A stretch of 64,000 bases of DNA from Crotophaga sulcirostris (Eukaryota > Chordata > Aves > Cuculiformes > Crotophagidae), in assembly GCA_013397455.1 (NCBI GenBank), contig VYZB01000169.1, positions 467,997 through 531,996 of the forward strand, written 5' to 3'. Position numbers and translations under genes: made by a program. The first letter of the stretch is position 1; each line of letters opens with the position of its first letter. The notes under the pieces were generated by a model. That model saw only the letters and a program-made list of their open reading frames with translations. It did no database searches and had not been told where the DNA came from. Positions 11,601 through 24,100 of this stretch are shown here, piece by piece.

Positions 11601-12139
11601 GGGCAGGCTGATCATTCCGTAAGTGTTTTTGTTCTTATCCCTCCAGGCACTCACTGATTATCCTACCAAGTCCATACCCAACAAGTGTCCACCAGACAAC
11701 ATTGCCACCAGGCCACGTGCAGTGAGGATGAGAAGACAGACCTCTGTGCTTGGAGACTGTTGGCTTTGCATGGTAACCCCCTACCCACAGGGGCTCCTCC
11801 TGGGAGGTCACCTGTGTAAAAGCTACCCATTGTCACTTAAAAATATGCTTCACCAGCATTGTTCACCACACTTGCAAGAAGCACCGGGGTGGGGCTGGCT
11901 GCTGGTGCTGGTTGTCAGCACAGCAGGGTTGGTGCGGTGGAGGCACCGGGGCAGCCCCAGCCCTGTCTGCTGCAGTCACAGATCACCTGCATGATTCGTG
12001 CCTGAATTCAGCACTTCCCCTGCTCTGCTCTCCACCTCAGAGTCAGAGCACCAGGTCCCCTCCTGCTCAGGTCTCCAGTTCACACAGGCTCATCTGTCCA
12101 GACCTCCACATCGATATACAAACAGAAGCACACCTGGCA
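5611..12139. other. Intergenic flank downstream of IRF1
   Basis: No exon structure or known repeat is recognised. The stretch holds the AP-1 palindrome at 5714 and a GC-rich portion (about 6.2-6.95 kb) with a 320-codon open frame on the plus strand that resembles nothing I know. The rest is mixed unique-looking sequence. Confidence 0.6.
5714..5730. promoter_or_regulatory. Palindromic AP-1 site flanked by GAAA half-sites
   Basis: The sequence TTTCATGAGTCATGAAA has two perfect 8-base arms around a central G. The core TGAGTCA is the AP-1 (JUN/FOS/BATF) consensus, and each side carries a TTTC/GAAA IRF half-site. The spacing is close to, but not the same as, known AP-1-IRF composite elements. It lies about 120 bases beyond the IRF1 poly(A) signal. 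Regulatory use is inferred. Confidence 0.4.
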
Positions 12140-12665
12140 GGCTGGAGGAAGGGATTTTCCCCTCCAGCCAGCACTCAGTAGGTCACACCTAGAATACCAT
12201 GTCCAGCTGTGGGTCCCCCCCAGTACAAGACAGGCATTTCCAAACTGGAGCAATAAGTTCTAAACACTTGAAGCCACCAGCACAGCCAGGGCACAGCCCC
12301 CTTGCTGTAAGAACAGGGGGTGGGGGATTTGTTCTTCTGGAGGAGAGGCTCTCGGGGGGAGCTCATAGCACCCTCCTGCTAAGGTGCTTCTTCAGAAAGT
12401 GGAGCCAGGGTCTGCTGAGGGTGCATGGCAGGAGCACGAGAAACAAGGGGGGAAAGCTGAAATGACAGGTTCAGCCCAGACACCAGGGGATGTTTTTTTC
12501 CTGCAAGGACAGCCAAGCAGTGGGACAGGTCACCAGGGAAGGTTTTCACTCTTGGAAGTTTCCAAGACCTGATTGGAAATAGCCCTGGGCAACTTGGTCT
12601 GACCTTGCTGCTCACCCTGCTTGAGCAGGAAGTTGGACTAGGAGTCCTCCCACAGGGATCATCCC
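12140..12665 (+). mobile_element. CR1 LINE fragment, plus strand, diverged
   Basis: The text follows the CR1 3' region in order. First comes the segment around 12190-12230 (accatgtccagctgtggg, then cagtacaagacaggc). Next are the gcatggcaggag stretch near 12424 and the closing block at 12545-12640 with caagacctgattgg, ccctgggcaacttggtctga and gagcaggaagttggactagg. These are hallmark CR1 phrases in avian genomes. The copy is degraded and lacks the 8-bp 3' repeat tail. CR1 copies are normally 5'-truncated and inactive. Confidence 0.8.
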
Positions 12666-15600
12666 AGGGTCTTCAAACAGCAAGCAGATCATTGCAGGTG
12701 GTGCAGTTCAAAAGAAGCTCTTTGCTTTCTCCTCCTGCTCAAGGCACTGATTTACCACCTGTTTATCACCTTTCCTCAACCAGCAGCTGGCTTCCAGAGC
12801 ATGTTTTCAAAGAGCTCTTTTCTTGTTCAGCTGTGATTATGTCTCAGTTAAGGTCTCGTAGTAAGCCTCCTGTTCCTCCACACTTCACAGCCACAGAAAT
12901 ACAGGTATTGGTGGCTGTTCCCCCACTCATTGTGTGGTGTTTCCCTGCTGGACAGAAGTGCAGCAGCACAAAGCTGCAAGGTGAAACCATCTCTACCAGC
13001 TTCCACAGCAGAGGTGAACCCAGCCAGGCATTACATGGCATTTCTACCACAGTCTGTCCCTCCAGCCAGCACATCCCTATGCACTGAAGTGCTGCCTTAA
13101 CATTTGCTTTATCAAACTCCAAAAGTGGACCCTAAACTTGCCACCTGAGGCCCCCCCCATTGTCACCAACAAGGAAATTCCCCTTCCCCCCCCAAGCCAA
13201 GAAACATCACACTGAAGGCTTCCACTGAATTGGAAGGGGGGAAATAACCTTCCCAGGGTGGTGCTGCTGGAGGATGCAGAGGTCCATCTGCCCACCCGTT
13301 TCTGTCTCCAGGGGGGCACTGAGAGCACACCTTGCAGTTCTGCAAAGTCTTAAGGAGCTCTGCCCACCCTGGGCTTTGGTTGTGTTGCAGCTGTGCACAA
13401 CAGCACTTCTAATCTCTCAGGAAGCCTCTCAAACAGAATAATTTAGCTGCAGAAAACTAAAGCAAAAGAGATCCCCTGGCCCTCCACACACACTTTTAAT
13501 GCACGTTATAAGTAGAATAAGCCACAGCAGACAATTCCTCATTTCTTACTGAAGTACATGGGAGCAGAGGGCAACTGGCACAGACAGACTGGAAAGAGGC
13601 ATACGGTGCCTGGAAGTTCTTTCCTTGTTTATGTGATGTTCCCATTCACCCAGGGGCAGACACTGCTTGGCCCCCATCCACAGCACTGCAACAGGAGAAA
13701 CATGCACAGGAGAAGTGTCTTATACAGTGGGAACAAAGAAAAAAACAGATACAGTGAAAGAAAGAGAAGAAAAAACAGAAATAGTGGTGAAAAAAAATAG
13801 AAAAGAAAAGCCTAGAGCCAGTAGAGTTTGACTTCTGTCTATGAATGAACAAAAAAAAGAAGGAAGAAATAGCTTCATTTTGTCTTAAAATGCAACACTC
13901 TCAACTTGCTACAGACAAATCTGTGCAGGCAGCTCCACCACCACCGTTTTCTGTGTTTTCCTCTCCTTTTCAGGGCACTCAGAAATGCTCTTCAATCAGC
14001 TTTAAGACACATTGTTCAAACAAAGACACAAACTTCCTTAGCTATATTTCTAAAACAGGCATTAAAACCCCAGATCACAAGTTAAACCCCAGGACCTGTG
14101 ATTTCCCTGCCCTTATTTCTCAATCCAGCACCCCAGAAAATTAGCTTGGGGTGTCTCCTCTAACCCCAGGGTACCAGCAAAGCAGCGGCATCCCCATCAC
14201 CAGGACTGCACTCCTGATTTCAGCCACTCCTGCCCTTAGGTAACAAGCAATAAAAGTTCCAGATGCTCTGGGAGTACCTTGTGCTGGTGGGGACTGGTGT
14301 GCCCAGGCTCCAGGCTGGCTCTGCCGCAGCCACTGCAAGGGCAACCTCCCCCCTGCCCGAGCTGGCCCTGCAGCCCCAGGAGGGCAGCTTTCACAGAAAT
14401 GGACCTTCTGGCTCCTTTCCCTCCTCCCCGTGCTGAATAACAGCACTGCAGAGCCCTCACTGATAGCAGGGTGCAGCTCCTGATGTGTCCCATGGAAAGC
14501 CAGGTGCTGAGCTCAGATGGAGCCCTGCTAATTATAACACTCAATTGCAAATGGAGACAATAAACACTTGAAAAGTAAACAGCAGCACAGTCTGAGCACA
14601 CCAGCACCGTCCAAAGCTGCATTACAGCAGCTCCACCTCCTATTTCCTTTTCCACACAGAAATAATAGCTGCAAAGGTCAGGGGTTCTGAGGACGGTTGC
14701 TCGTGATGAGGCAGCGAAGCTGCTGCTGCTGCAGGGCCAGCTGAGCACACTCAGGTCCCAAACCCCCACCCTTTCCAGCCTGATCTTTCCTATCGATTTC
14801 CTGCCCGGTTTGCCACCAGGGAGCAAAGCAGGGCAGTGCAGAAGTTGGGTTATGAGAGGAGCTCTGCTGACAGCAATGCCTGGTGGTGAGGCACAGGGAT
14901 GCCCAGGAGGGACCAGCTTGGGGATGTAGCACTGGGCTGGCAGAGCCCAAAGGCAGCCTGGGTCTGTATCTGCTCCTTCATGGCAGCACCTGGCAAAGGG
15001 TCTCTTGGAAACAAGCAAATTTGTATCAGATTTTTATGTTGAAGAAGTATCAGGGCTCAAGCCAAAATCAGCACTGGGTTGTGCTGGCTTCTGTGCAGAC
15101 AGAAGGGATGTTTGGTACAACAGCCTGGGGGAGAGAAAGCACCAGCACCCTCGGAGCAGGAGTGAACACCAGCCCCCCTGTGCAAGAGCTGCTTTCTGCC
15201 CCCTCCACACCTTGTGCACTGTGATCCCAAACCAGCAGCACCATCCTTGGGGAAGGGGAGGCCCCTGGGCCCTGTGGTGGAACCAGTACTAATGAAACAC
15301 CCTCAAAGCTACAACCTTGCAGAAGCAGCAACAGAGCGATGAGGTGATGGGAGTGTGACTGCAGGTATCGCTAGGACAGCTCCAGGCAGATTCACTGCAG
15401 GTGTCGAGCAGTTTTCTAATGGTCTGAGACTCCCCAGTGACACCAGTTGGTGTCCATTTTACTTTAATATTAAAGGACAGGGAAGTGACACGAGCTATGA
15501 TAGAAGAGAGAGCTGGCAGAAGGGTCTAACTAAAAGAAAGAGTGGGGAAAAGTCAGGTGTGGGCAAGAGGAGAGGAGGTCAGGGATTGTTTCTGTGGCCA

Positions 15601-18600
15601 GAGCCCTGCAGACAGCATGGCACAAGTATCTTACTGTAGCTGGTATTGCCTGTAGTCATAAAAGAGGGAAAAAATTGTAGAAAGGATGATAAATGCCCAT
15701 TTAAAGACAAAGTGCAATAGGACTATCAAAAATTTCATTTAAAATAGCTAAAATATGTCTTGACCTGAGACTCAGATATCCTTGATGAGCAACTGGAGAA
15801 AAGGTCCTGGAGCCCACGAAAGAGGCAGCATTAGGAAATGGGAACTGAAGCAACATCTACTGATGGGAAAAGAGAAGTGGCCAGGATCTTTCTCAGCTGG
15901 TTTCACATCCAGGCACCTCCTTTCATGCACAATCACTCCTGCTCTGTACAGTGGGAAAGTGAGAGGTCTGAGCCAGACTCTGGATTGCCAACGGAATCCG
16001 GGTGCCAATGGAAACACCATCGTGTGGGGACTGGTCCAAGGCACCTTTCCCCTCTCGTGCAAGAACTGCAACTGGGAGAGGAATCTCTCAGTTACAAACA
16101 CCAGCCCATTGCTGCCACAATTGCTGTTTTCTATCCAGGGGAGAAAATACTGAGAACAAAAGGATCTGTTACTGGTGCTAGGATTTAAGGACTATTTTGG
16201 TGTAGTAAACGACCGGGTAAATGAGAGAAGCCAGGTGCAGAGCAAAGAGCTCTGCAGGTCCAGGGGATGCGTTGCAGGGTGGTACCCAAACACAGGTGGA
16301 AACCAGGAAGAGTTTGCACTGAAGCACGGGTGCAAATTAGCACCAAACTCCTATCCAGCAGTGCAGCTCCTTGGCTGAGGTGCCTAACCGACACCTAAAG
16401 CACCAGGAGTTGCTCTGGGATACGGATGCACACTGGTTTTGCATGGGGGGCTCACAGGACACCCCCAGAGCAAGGCAACCCCAGGCCTGTGCCCTCGGGG
16501 ACAGCAGAGCCGGCGCGGCAGGCTGTGAGCAGGGATGCTTGCACTTCTGATGGCTGCAGCCTCTGCTCTACCATCCCTCAAAATCTGTGGTTGAGTGAGT
16601 TTATTTTAGAATAGCCAAGTACACGAGGAGGGTTTATGTTTCTGCTTTCTTATATTTACATACAAATAAAGCACACAAATACATCCCAGAACCACATCAA
16701 GCCACTGCATGCAAGGAGCCAGCAGAAAACAGCCGTGGCTGCGCCCGGGGAGACCAGCTTGGCTGAATTGCTAAGGTAACTCTGCCAAGTGGGGAAGGGT
16801 TTTAAAGTACACAGGGCAGAGGTAGTGAGAGAGTGAAGTGCTGTTCTAGGATTTCTTGGTTCAGATGGGTCTGACACCACTGTCACACTTGCACAGTGGC
16901 TGGGGGCTTCCACCCTGAGGGGCTGCTGGGCTTTGTGCCTGTTTGAGCTCTTTATCTTCTATCAGAGAGAAACTTGGTGGCTCTATGAACAAGCTAACAC
17001 AACATTTCTAGCACAAAGGAGGACACCAGCATGGCTAGAGGTACAGGGTTATGCAATGAATTTGTAGCAGAATGCAGTGAGTTGCACCCACCGTGGGCTG
17101 TGCCAGCTGAAACGGCGCCGGGGCTGCTGCGGGGATGGAGGAGCAGAGCAAGGGAAGGCTGAGCGTGACCCAGACACACACCTCGAGTTGTGCCCCCATC
17201 TTAAAATGCATAACAAGGGTGATGCAATTTACCACATGTCCATTTTTCACAATCTTTTATCAGACTCATTTAGAAAAACCAGCAGAGACTGGTGAAGCAG
17301 CGGTGCGATGACTGAACTTACTCTCACCTCTAAGCAGCCTGGGAAATATTAACCACAAACTTGAAGCGAACATATCCAAAGCCACAGGGCTTGGTTGTTT
17401 GTTTTTGTTTTTTTTTTCCCTTTTCTTATTTCTTTTTTAAACTCATCAGCCAAGATACTTTATAAAGGCACTTGTAATACTGCATAAAAGAAGAACTGAA
17501 AATCCCAGAGGTGCATTTTATGCAGTAGGAAATATGGTTTCCTTTAGTTTCACATCTTAAATTTGGCTTTTGCCATATTCCAGTATAATAGTCAGCTCAA
17601 ACGGGGTTGTATAATGGCATATATGAACAAATATGTTACATGTGCAAAGGATAAATGAATCCCGCTAACATCTTTAAGGAAATTTAAATTTGAAATCTGA
17701 ACTACAGCAGGTATCTTCAAAGATTTTTTCCCCCAAAACCTGTTCTCTTTAAATTCCTATTTAAGACCTTTAATTTAATTTTCAGTGCAGCAGGTGCTAC
17801 TTATCAAATACTTCATAAATAATATCTGATTATTATATAGTAGTGTATTTTAGGCTGAGAAATCTCTATGGACTCACACAGTTAGTTGAGGACCCAGTGC
17901 CTGGTGTGAGATAAAACTGGTCCCCATTTCAACTCTCCTTCAAAGATGTCTGACAACCCCAGAAGACTTGATTATTAAGGTACAATATACACATTCATTC
18001 TGCCACGTCCCCACTTGCCTGTGGGAACAGGAGGTCTACATTTCTCATACACCCAAAGCCCAGTTTCTAATGAACCAGGTGGTTCCAGGAAGGCAAAGAG
18101 ACCTCCTGAAGAGAGGGATCAAGGTGGGTTGAATCAGTTCAGCAGAGGTTGGTCTTTATTTTGTGTTAGGCAGAGGAAGCCCGTGCTGGGGTCCTGGCTT
18201 TGGAGCATTTGGCCACTGAAATCCAGAGCTGGGCTGAGGGTAGGGTCACAGTCTGAATGCCAGTGAAGATAAATCAAGCAGTGACAGATGTATGAGCAAG
18301 GTAAAAACCTCCAACAATGAGACGATGTAAGGGTGGGAACTGTCCTTCATCACCATCAGGACACCGCTCAGCGCTGAGGTGGCCGGCTGGGTCCATCCGA
18401 ATTAATCCACTTCTCTGGCTGTGACACAGAAATGCACACCCAGCACACCAGAGCTCTTACACAGAGCAGGCACGGGCCGTGTTGGGGCTGCAGAGTGCAC
18501 AAGAAATGCCAAAATCAGGGTCTTAACCTTTACTGTTTGCAGAGCACACGGCTGCAAACCTGAATTCAGGTGCAGGACTGACTTGCCCATCTTTCTTCCA

Positions 18601-18968
18601 CTTTTCCCTGTGGTGTCCCCGCGTGACGTCAGCCGCCCAACAGCCGCCCAGCGGCGAGAGCTTTCCCTTGGCCATCACCCAGTCACTGGTTGGGAGCTCC
18701 AGAGCTGCTGCGTGCGTGGACCATCAGCTGCTGATCCATCAAAAACGTCCTGGGCATCCCCACTTCCACGGGGAAAGTTTCGCAGCCTTGGCTTCGTGCC
18801 ATGGCTCTTCTGGGTACAAACCACGTATCAAGCCCTGTAAGGAAAGGGACAACATTAACATATTGAATATTACTTTATCTCCAGTCCAGCTGATAAAAAG
18901 TATTCCTTCTTTGCCAAAGCGTATTCATTTCTTCACATGCTGATATCCATCCTCCCTGCAAGTGCTGT
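12666..18968. other. Intergenic sequence, mostly unique
   Basis: No gene or clear repeat is recognised apart from a GA/A-rich run at about 13735-13870, a pyrimidine run near 17400-17440 and the CRE-bearing CpG cluster at 18.62 kb. Long open frames here lack homology that I can recognise. Confidence 0.5.
18610..18660. promoter_or_regulatory. CpG cluster with a perfect CRE
   Basis: Full-length TGACGTCA, the CREB/ATF consensus, lies at 18624-18631 inside a short run dense in CpG (ccgcgtgacgtcagccgccc and following). A palindromic CRE that keeps its CpG in otherwise CpG-poor DNA suggests an unmethylated regulatory element. The target is unknown; IRF1 or the SLC22A5-side transcripts are possible. 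Confidence 0.35.
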
Positions 18969-19076
18969 GTGTATAGATAGACATATGTATATATATATTA
19001 TATTATTATATTATATATATGTATGTGTATATATATAATATATAGATGATATATATATGTATGTATATATATATTT
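18969..19076. repeat. AT microsatellite with ATGT/ATAT units
   Basis: About 108 bases are almost pure alternating A and T, with interspersed ATGT and GATA units. It is probably highly polymorphic in length. Confidence 0.9.
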
Positions 19077-21097
19077 ACCACACTGGCATCAAGACAGCTG
19101 AGAGCATGTTGCCTATATTTTAGATTATGTATATTTTATAAATCTCTTCTCCAAACACCGCTACTGAAGCATCTTCTGGCAGGTCTGGCTACACCCTGCC
19201 AACCACCTCCCATCTCACAGCCTTATTCTGGCTATATTCCCTTACAGTGGGAAAGCACCACTGTCTCCTCACACCAGAAACCACCCCATGAGAGGTGGAG
19301 AGCAAGGTCTGCCTTACAGAAAGCTTCGGCACAGCAAGACATGAGGATGGACAACTACATTTTTCCAATGTTTTCTAATTTTTCTAAGACTCCTACCCTG
19401 GAGTCTTTTTCAAGACAAAATTTCTCTCCTTGCAGCCCATCTGGAAGATGAAAACTTAGCTCAGGGAGCCTAAATTTTTTGTAGCCCTCCACCAATAGCT
19501 GTGGGAGTCTTTGACACAGTCTCTGCTTCCCAAAAGTTGATCCATTCCAGCCTACCAAGCTCACCATGAAAAATAATTTCCTATGTTCCTCACCTCCTGC
19601 CCTGCCTTGAGGTGCTTAAACTGTCTGAAATCTGCTTTCCTCATGACCTGTGACAATGTTCAAATGCCTGGACAGGCCACACCTTGCACACCATCCAGCT
19701 TGTAACAAGAACCAGCGGGAGGTGTCTCACCGCGCTGGGACTCGCAGTTTCCACCGCTTCGTCCTGTGTGACAGGTGGAGCGTCACGAAGTGACTAATGC
19801 AGGGCTTGCTGCTGGCTGGAAATAGAGTGTGGGGGTGTCTGAAGCTCTAGAGTTTCTGGCTACCTAAGCAATAAAACTTATCCCACTGTGTACAAAAAGA
19901 AATATGAACCAAGCCAGTGAGTTCTGTGATGCTGACGACCTGCGAGACAGCTCTGGCACGGGGATAATCTCCAGCCTCTGGGTGGTTATGTACCTGCAGT
20001 GTCCCAGATGCACTCATTATCAGGGTGCAGCACCCAGACATGCTTTTAAACAAAAGTGAGGGCCAGGGTGTCAGAGATGAGGGTGCAGTGCTGGTGCCTC
20101 CCAACCCCTGAGTACCCACCAGAGCCTCATCTCCCAGCAGCTCCGCACCCCGGCACTCGCCTGCACGGCGGCTCCTGTGGGTTTGTGCAGTTCCACCCCA
20201 GGAACTCACCTCCTCAGCTTGCTCGGAGCCTGTGGCAGCTTCTTTGAGCCACCTCTTGTTTCTCCTGTTCATACCTTTCCCACAAGCCACCACGGAAGCC
20301 TGAAGCTCCCCAGGTCACACCCTCACTGCTGCCGGTGGCTGCGCTGGGCTCCTTTCCTGCAAGCGGGAGCAGACGGCTCCTCTCTAAGCCCTGTTCTAAC
20401 TCTTAGTCCAGCTCATGGTTGACTCCAGGCTGTCGTCATTCAGCAGAAACACAAACATGGTCTAAACATAAACGTGGTCTAAAGTGAAAAGAGCCAGACA
20501 CACTCATGCTGGAATGGAAGACCTGATCTATTGGTGGTTTTGGTCTTGGGTCTACCACTGGCATTGGCCAAGCTCAGGACCAAATCTGATCTTTAGAGCC
20601 CTTGAAGTGTGCAACATCTCCAAATGGGCAGGTAGGGCAAGCTCTGTGGAAAGCAGAGCTAGAGAAGAGCCTGACACTTAACAGCAGAAGTCACCATTGC
20701 TTGCACAGCATCTGCAGGGAGAGGTCTTGGCCTCAAAACAACCCATCCTAGTACAGTCATCAGTCAGCTTTGTGCCACATCAGATGGACAACTCTTCAGG
20801 ACCACAAGATCAGATTAAACAGATTTATCATACTCTTGCAAAAGAAGATAAATCTGCATTGTTCTGAGACTCCCTGCGGACTGAATAAACTATTATATCA
20901 TTCTGGATAAAAATAAAATGGGCCATTATTGTTGTTGCTATTTTATTTTCCTTTGCTGTCCTATTAAACTGTCTTTATCTCAACCCACGACTTTCACCTT
21001 TGTTTTTCATCCTCCTCCCTCATCCCAACCAGGGAAGGAAGGAGCGAGTATGTGGCTGCATAGTATTTAGTTGCCAGCTGGGATTAAGCCATGACAA
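19077..21097. other. Intergenic sequence between two AT microsatellites
   Basis: No coding exons or known repeats are recognised. Moderately GC-rich patches occur near 19.7 and 20.1-20.35 kb. Confidence 0.45.
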
Positions 21098-21146
21098 TAT
21101 TTTATATATATATATATACATATATATATTTATGTATATATATAAT
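21098..21146. repeat. Short TA-repeat microsatellite
   Basis: About 49 bases of TA dinucleotides are interrupted by ca, ttta and tg units. Confidence 0.88.
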
Positions 21147-24100
21147 TTTGTCCCCTAGTTGGGATAGTTACTGTACCAGTAACAAAAGTCACAACTGCTA
21201 AAAAGAAGAGTAGAAACAGCTGATGTAAACTCCATGACGAGCCCTTGGAGAAGCTTGATCAGTTCTTGGCCACTTACATGTAGCTGGGATTGACTCATGC
21301 ATTGTCCTGGGAAGCAGCTGCCTTTGTACCCTGTATTTACAGGGCTTCAGCCCATGTTTAGGCTGAGTTTCCTTGTACAACAGTGAAGGCTGGTGGCAGC
21401 CCTGCTTGTTTATGCAACAAGTGGAAAGTCATATAAACTGGGATCACTCTCACGGTGTCTGTCATCTGCACCTTGTACTCAGCCAACAATGCTCACTGGC
21501 AATAAAAAGCAAGTGAACACACAGGGGCCACTCAGTTACACCACGAAACGAGAAGAAATCAAATACTTTAATGTGCAGAGCATCATTTGTCTCAAATAAC
21601 TAAAATAAAAGTTGAAATCTGAGTTGTTTGGAACATTCTCATCACAGCACTTTTGTCTCAGAAATCATGATTTAGATCAAAAGGGAATTTCCCCCAAGTA
21701 CATTTGAATTTTGCATAAATTACTCCATATAAATCTAAATAAAATGCTTCAGTTGTGTTTATTAAAAAGCCCACAAAAGAGCAGCTATCTTGTTGAAATG
21801 AGCTGAAATATTTAATTTTCACTCAGCCTGGCTGTGTCTACCTGAGCTACCATCAAGCCATGAAGTTTCTAAGTAATTTTTTCCCCTCCTGACCACACTT
21901 CCATTGTCAGAGTCCTTGGCCAGACTACACTGCTCATAACACAATCTATTTAACCTTTAATTAAATCTTAGTGCTACCTCATAGAAGTTCATCACGGCTA
22001 AAGGGATCATTCCCAGTTAAGGAAACTGGGGTTCCCAAAGCACCCTGGCCTGTTTCGGTGTTGAGGGCAGTGACTGCCCCAGGAGTGGAGTTCTGTGGAG
22101 ACTCTTCTTATCGTGGTTTTGGAAAAGGCGGCCAAAAATCCTGAAAATTTGGATTTTCAGCTTCAAACTTGACAAATTCTTTTCTCTACATTAACACCCA
22201 GTAGCACGCTCATAGGATGAGATAAAAAGAAAGCATCGAGACCAACAGTTATGTAATGCAGTTAATAAGTTGAGTCACAATAATTATGTCAAAATTTCCT
22301 GTGGAGATTGTGTTTCATTTGCATTTGGTTTTGGGCTTTTTTTCAAAGTTCATGCAAATGCCTTTCGAGCCCATCTGAAAACAAGCCAACAAACGCAGAG
22401 CGACCTTTAGACCTGCAAGATGCTAAAACAAGTAAATTCCTGAAGACAGAGTGAGCTTTTGCCATGAGAAGCGGCATCATCTTCCTCCTGCCTCCCCGTG
22501 CTCCCCAGGCTACAGCAGAAGCACAGCTCATGAAGCTTTGCTCACCACGACGCGGCCGGGTTTTTGCAGCTATTTTCGGCACCGCCGCTGTACAGCGGCC
22601 AAGTTCACAGACATATTTTTTTTTCTTTGCATGACTTCCTCCAAGTAGCTCTTTTTTTTCCATACTAAGCCCAACATTTTTACTCTTCCTAGGTCAACCA
22701 GAAGGCATCTGGGCTTGGCATCATGCCTATCTGCCCAGCCCAGTCGCAGCATTTCTTACGAACGGTGCCAGCAACCAGGGCGGGTTGAGCAGCCTGGGGG
22801 GAGGACCTGACTTATTTACCAAGAGCCCATCAAAAACTATCTTCGTAGAGCAAACCCAGCTCCTTCACAGGTAAAAGAGTAAGGATATAGGTGCTTCCCC
22901 ATGTGAAGACATTTCCCAGGCAGCTTCCCGCTCGGTCCATACTTTGGAGACCGAAGGCAATGCTATTTTTGTACCATTTTTACTCCCGTTGTTGAGCCTG
23001 AGTTGGGTTCTCTGTCCTGCTGGGGACTCCACTGAGCCCCTGGTATGTGCCAAGGCTCTGAGCTACTGCTCCACTTGAACACGGAGGGGGAAGAGGAGGG
23101 AATGACCCCAGTGAGGTGTTAGTGCCCAGATGCACGTTCCGCGCATAAAGCCAACAACAGCCGGCAAAGCGCAGAGAGCTCCACTTGCCACCAGATCCCA
23201 AACCCCGTGGAGCACAAGGTCCACACAAGAGCCTTGGACGCACACCAAGCGAGTGCAGTTATGACACTTACACATGCCAGTTCAAAACAGCAGACTGGCT
23301 TCTTTAATCCTCCGCTCTCACGCATTAATAGAACACAAAGTGCAGGTTTGAAGGAGCCGGAGGTGCCCAGCGCTGCTGAGAGCACTGAGGCTGAACACAG
23401 GCTCTGACACCCGATGGCTGAGGATGAGGAGCCACTCCTGGGTGCTGTCCCCATGTGCTAATGCACCCTGTGGGGTCCAGAGCTGCCCCGAGCTCTGGCC
23501 AGGCTGCAGTATATTCAGGGCAGATGGATCAAAAATCCTGAGAATTGCCAGCCTGGTAACAGCCCCACAGACCTGGGGTACCCACATTTTACTTCCAGCT
23601 TCCTAAGAGACGCCCTGGGCAAAGCTTTGGTAGTCCCTGCTGTTAAGAGAAATTTAGTGTTGGGAGTTTCATAAGCTGCTGCTGACAGCTGCCAAGAGTA
23701 AGATAAAGTTCTTAGCTCTGTCCCCTCTATGGACCCTTCCAGGGCTGGTTTAAAACCTAGTCATGCTGATCAAATGGAAGAACATGTTAGACAAAAGATG
23801 AAAAATTAATTTAAACAGGTGTGCTTGTATAAGAGCCGTGCTTCAGTAATTAATAGAATACTGAGGGGCTTTCTTAGAATGGAATCCGTTGGAAAAAAAG
23901 TGAGATGTACTGAAGTGGAACCAGAAGAAAAAAATTTGACGAGAAAGATAAATTGAGAGGACTTAAGAAGGGATGAATTCTGAGAACATGAAGACCCCAT
24001 GGAAAATCTGAAAGGGTTTGTACCTTATGTAACAGGGATAGAAACACTATATAAATCAGCTTGCAACTTTCTATCTTTGCTATCCACTGCCCTGGTAGCC

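Noticed and set aside
13735..13870. GA/A-rich run resembling a tandem ISRE
   Set aside because: GAAA words here come from low-complexity purine sequence without the regular 6-base spacing.
14236..15018. 260-codon minus-strand open frame
   Set aside because: It uses a non-ATG start, has no recognisable domain, and overlaps other open frames in GC-rich DNA. No splice or promoter context supports it.
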